Source: Trifolium pratense (Eukaryota; Streptophyta; Magnoliopsida; Fabales; Fabaceae). From it: DNA of 64,000 nt. The notes beneath the pieces are model-generated. The model made no database searches. It was not told the DNA's origin and saw only the letters and a list, made by a program, of their open reading frames with translations. Both the position numbers and the translations under genes were made by a program. The stretch is from contig NC_060062.1 in the NCBI RefSeq assembly GCF_020283565.1, positions 4,129,322 through 4,193,321 on the forward strand, read 5' to 3'. This document shows, in pieces, positions 62,022 to 64,000 of this stretch (position 1 is its first letter; each line of letters starts with the position of its first letter).

Positions 62022-64000
62022 GTAAGTCATTTACACTTGTGCCATACATTGACATAGGAAATCCCAGTAGGATGTTTGATAAATAGTTCTGACTATTATT
62101 ATTGTTACTGCCAAAATCGCTTAGCTTTTATTATTGATTGACCTTGCAAATATAAATTCATCTTTATAGATATGCTAATTAAATTAACTCTTGGCATATG
62201 GTACCCTCCTCCCTCCAAAAACAACTGTGTTGCAGTACAACTTTGTTATATTAATTACTGCAAGAACGACAAACCTCAAATTGAGATGTAAATTAGGGCA
62301 ATTTCATGAGATTTTATGATGCTATGCTTAATAGTAATATCTTGGAGATCTCAGAAAATGTGAGGTTTGGTGCTGAACAGGGTCAGGGTACATGGTAGTG
62401 TGTTATCCACACATGGCCGTGTACAAGATGCAGAAACAGTTGGCACTTTAACAAGTAAACATGTAGGGGGGTTTTTTGACGAAAAGTAAATATGTAGCTA
62501 TACTAATGATTTCATGAGAGTTAACAGTTCTAATGAGTAATAACTAATAAGAATGGAATGCTATCAACATACTCTTTCAAACACACTTTCTATTATTGTG
62601 CGAGTTTCATGTGGATTCCATTAGATAACCTAGGACCACTCGCTGTATTGTGATGTATATATAGTGAGTCCCACATGAAATTACTCAAGAATAGAGAATG
62701 CATTAAAAAGTATGTATGAAGAACATACTATTATTAGATTTCATTCTTCTATTATTGGTAAGTAATTGCGAATACCGCAAGTTCACTGTACTTTTAGATT
62801 TTTAACTAGATATGAATGTTAAGCAACCATCTATATCAAGGAAGGAATAACAGGTTTAAATTAGAGGTTGTTGAGAGTTGTCTGTACGGGAATTGTCCTC
62901 GACAAGTGGCAGGCAGGGGTTAGGAACATATTTGGGTATTGGGAACAAGATTAAAAGAGAAGAGAGGAAAGGGGAAGGATGGAAAAATTGAGTGAGGTTT
63001 GCAAAGGGAGCAGGGACAAATGTACTTAAGAGAATATATTTTCAATAATTTTTACTGACTACTATATGTACATGTTATGTTATTACTTCATCAAAATAAT
63101 ATATGTATTTATTTATTACATTTATTATATTAGAAAATATATTATAATATCTGCTTAGATATGTATAAGATTTAAATTATATTTTGTTAAGTAAAATCTC
63201 TATGATTAGATTTGTTGGTTCTTATCCCTATTAATCAAGGGATTTAGTTGTAGATTTGATAGTACTAATCACTTGGTTATAAATACCAAGTGAGTATCAA
63301 GCTATTAATAAGTTATTATCAATAATATTCTTGTTATTTTCTCTCATACTTTAATCTAAAATCCCACAGCTTCAACATGCATAACAAAGTCCGAACTTGA
63401 AAATGACTTCATAGATGTATGTTCTCACAATGTATTTTCAGAATTAGGGAGGATTTGTGCTCTTTTGATGAAGCCTGTGCAGAGCAGAAAACATGTATAT
63501 CTGTTATTATATGTACTTGTAGAGTTATCTCTGATACTGCCAATGAAAAATACAACCGCTGAAAGACTGTTATCAACTATGAATATCATGTGAAATCATG
63601 AGAGATGAATGGTTGAATGATTGTTTAATTACTTTTATTGGGAAATATTTTTAATAATATTGATAATGATTTAAACATTGAATGTTCAATGTTTCTAGAA
63701 AATGAAAATCCTATGAAGAACAATTATGGTATGTATTTATGTTTCCAAAAATGAAATGCTATATATAAATTTATGCTACAAATCTTGGTATGAGAAGTGA
63801 ATAAGGGATTTTTAGCTGGTTTTCTTCTACAAAAGTTCTCATTCTTCAGGTTCATAGGGATGATACGATAGGCCTTGGCACTATGAAGTATGTATAGTAT
63901 GCACTGTGCAGTTAGGACCTATTCTTGATCTATACTTTAGACTTTTTATGATCAAAGATGTTAATATGTTATACTTGTGAAAAACAATTAACTGAGCAAA
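62022..64000. other. Last visible CDPK intron, incomplete
   Basis: It begins GTAAGT. I looked for an exon encoding the end of EF-hand 4 and found none, so the intron is at least 1.98 kb. It contains the LTR relic at 63129-63378. Confidence 0.6.
63129..63378 (+). mobile_element. Diverged solo LTR of the nested-element family
   Basis: Follows the LTR at 55699-55960 in order: TTAGAAAATAT, AAGGGATTTAG, CACTTGGTTATAAATACCAA, TATCAATAATATT, ending TTCAACA. No primer site or second LTR follows. Substitutions are frequent, so it is old. Confidence 0.7.

Overview
This is plant nuclear DNA. The genes are multi-exon with GT-AG introns, the intergenic DNA is AT-rich, and many plant-type transposons are present. 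The gene families and the repeat types suggest a papilionoid legume of the Medicago/Trifolium kind. That placement is inference from style and recalled repeat families, not from a search. No bacterial operon, CRISPR array, rRNA or intact tRNA gene was seen.

Layout, left to right. Positions 28-5462 (-): 5' part of an NPC1-type sterol transporter, running off the left edge, with a triplicated copia RNase H relic in one intron. Positions 5.7-9.3 kb: intergenic, with a tiny tRNA-derived retroposon and a copia-type LTR. Positions 9.3-15.2 kb: a direct tandem duplication of a receptor-like cytoplasmic kinase (RLCK-VII) gene on the minus strand; its junction holds about 0.5 kb copied from the EH1 gene 20 kb away, and the second copy carries a MULE-type MITE. 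Positions 15.2-24.9 kb: a transposon-rich gap with a solo LTR, a TRIM, a long-TIR MULE, a mini-SINE, a hAT, a LINE relic and a Helitron end. Positions 24916-34686 (+): EH1/Pan1-type endocytosis protein in 13 exons, whose introns hold a hAT element and a homoserine kinase pseudogene. Positions 36536-37651 (+): intact chloroplast homoserine kinase. Positions 41877-44270 (-): RKL1/RLK902-type LRR receptor kinase. Positions 46659-50585 (+): mitochondrial phosphate carrier. Positions 51.6-57.2 kb: a SINE, then a chromovirus (Ty3/gypsy) with a small LTR element nested in its 3' LTR. Position 59515 onward (+): a calcium-dependent protein kinase whose last exon lies beyond the right edge.

The genes do not form a pathway. 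They are independent housekeeping and signalling loci: sterol export, kinase signalling, clathrin endocytosis, threonine synthesis, mitochondrial phosphate import and calcium signalling. What ties the window together is rearrangement. Pieces of local genes (EH1 exon 11, homoserine kinase, the RLCK) have been copied within about 25 kb. Several transposons are bounded exactly by target-site duplications readable in the sequence. I found no clear new enzymatic system. The most distinctive observations are the templated insertion at the kinase duplication junction, the 80-90 bp mini-SINE pair, and the internally deleted chromovirus whose two LTRs look identical.
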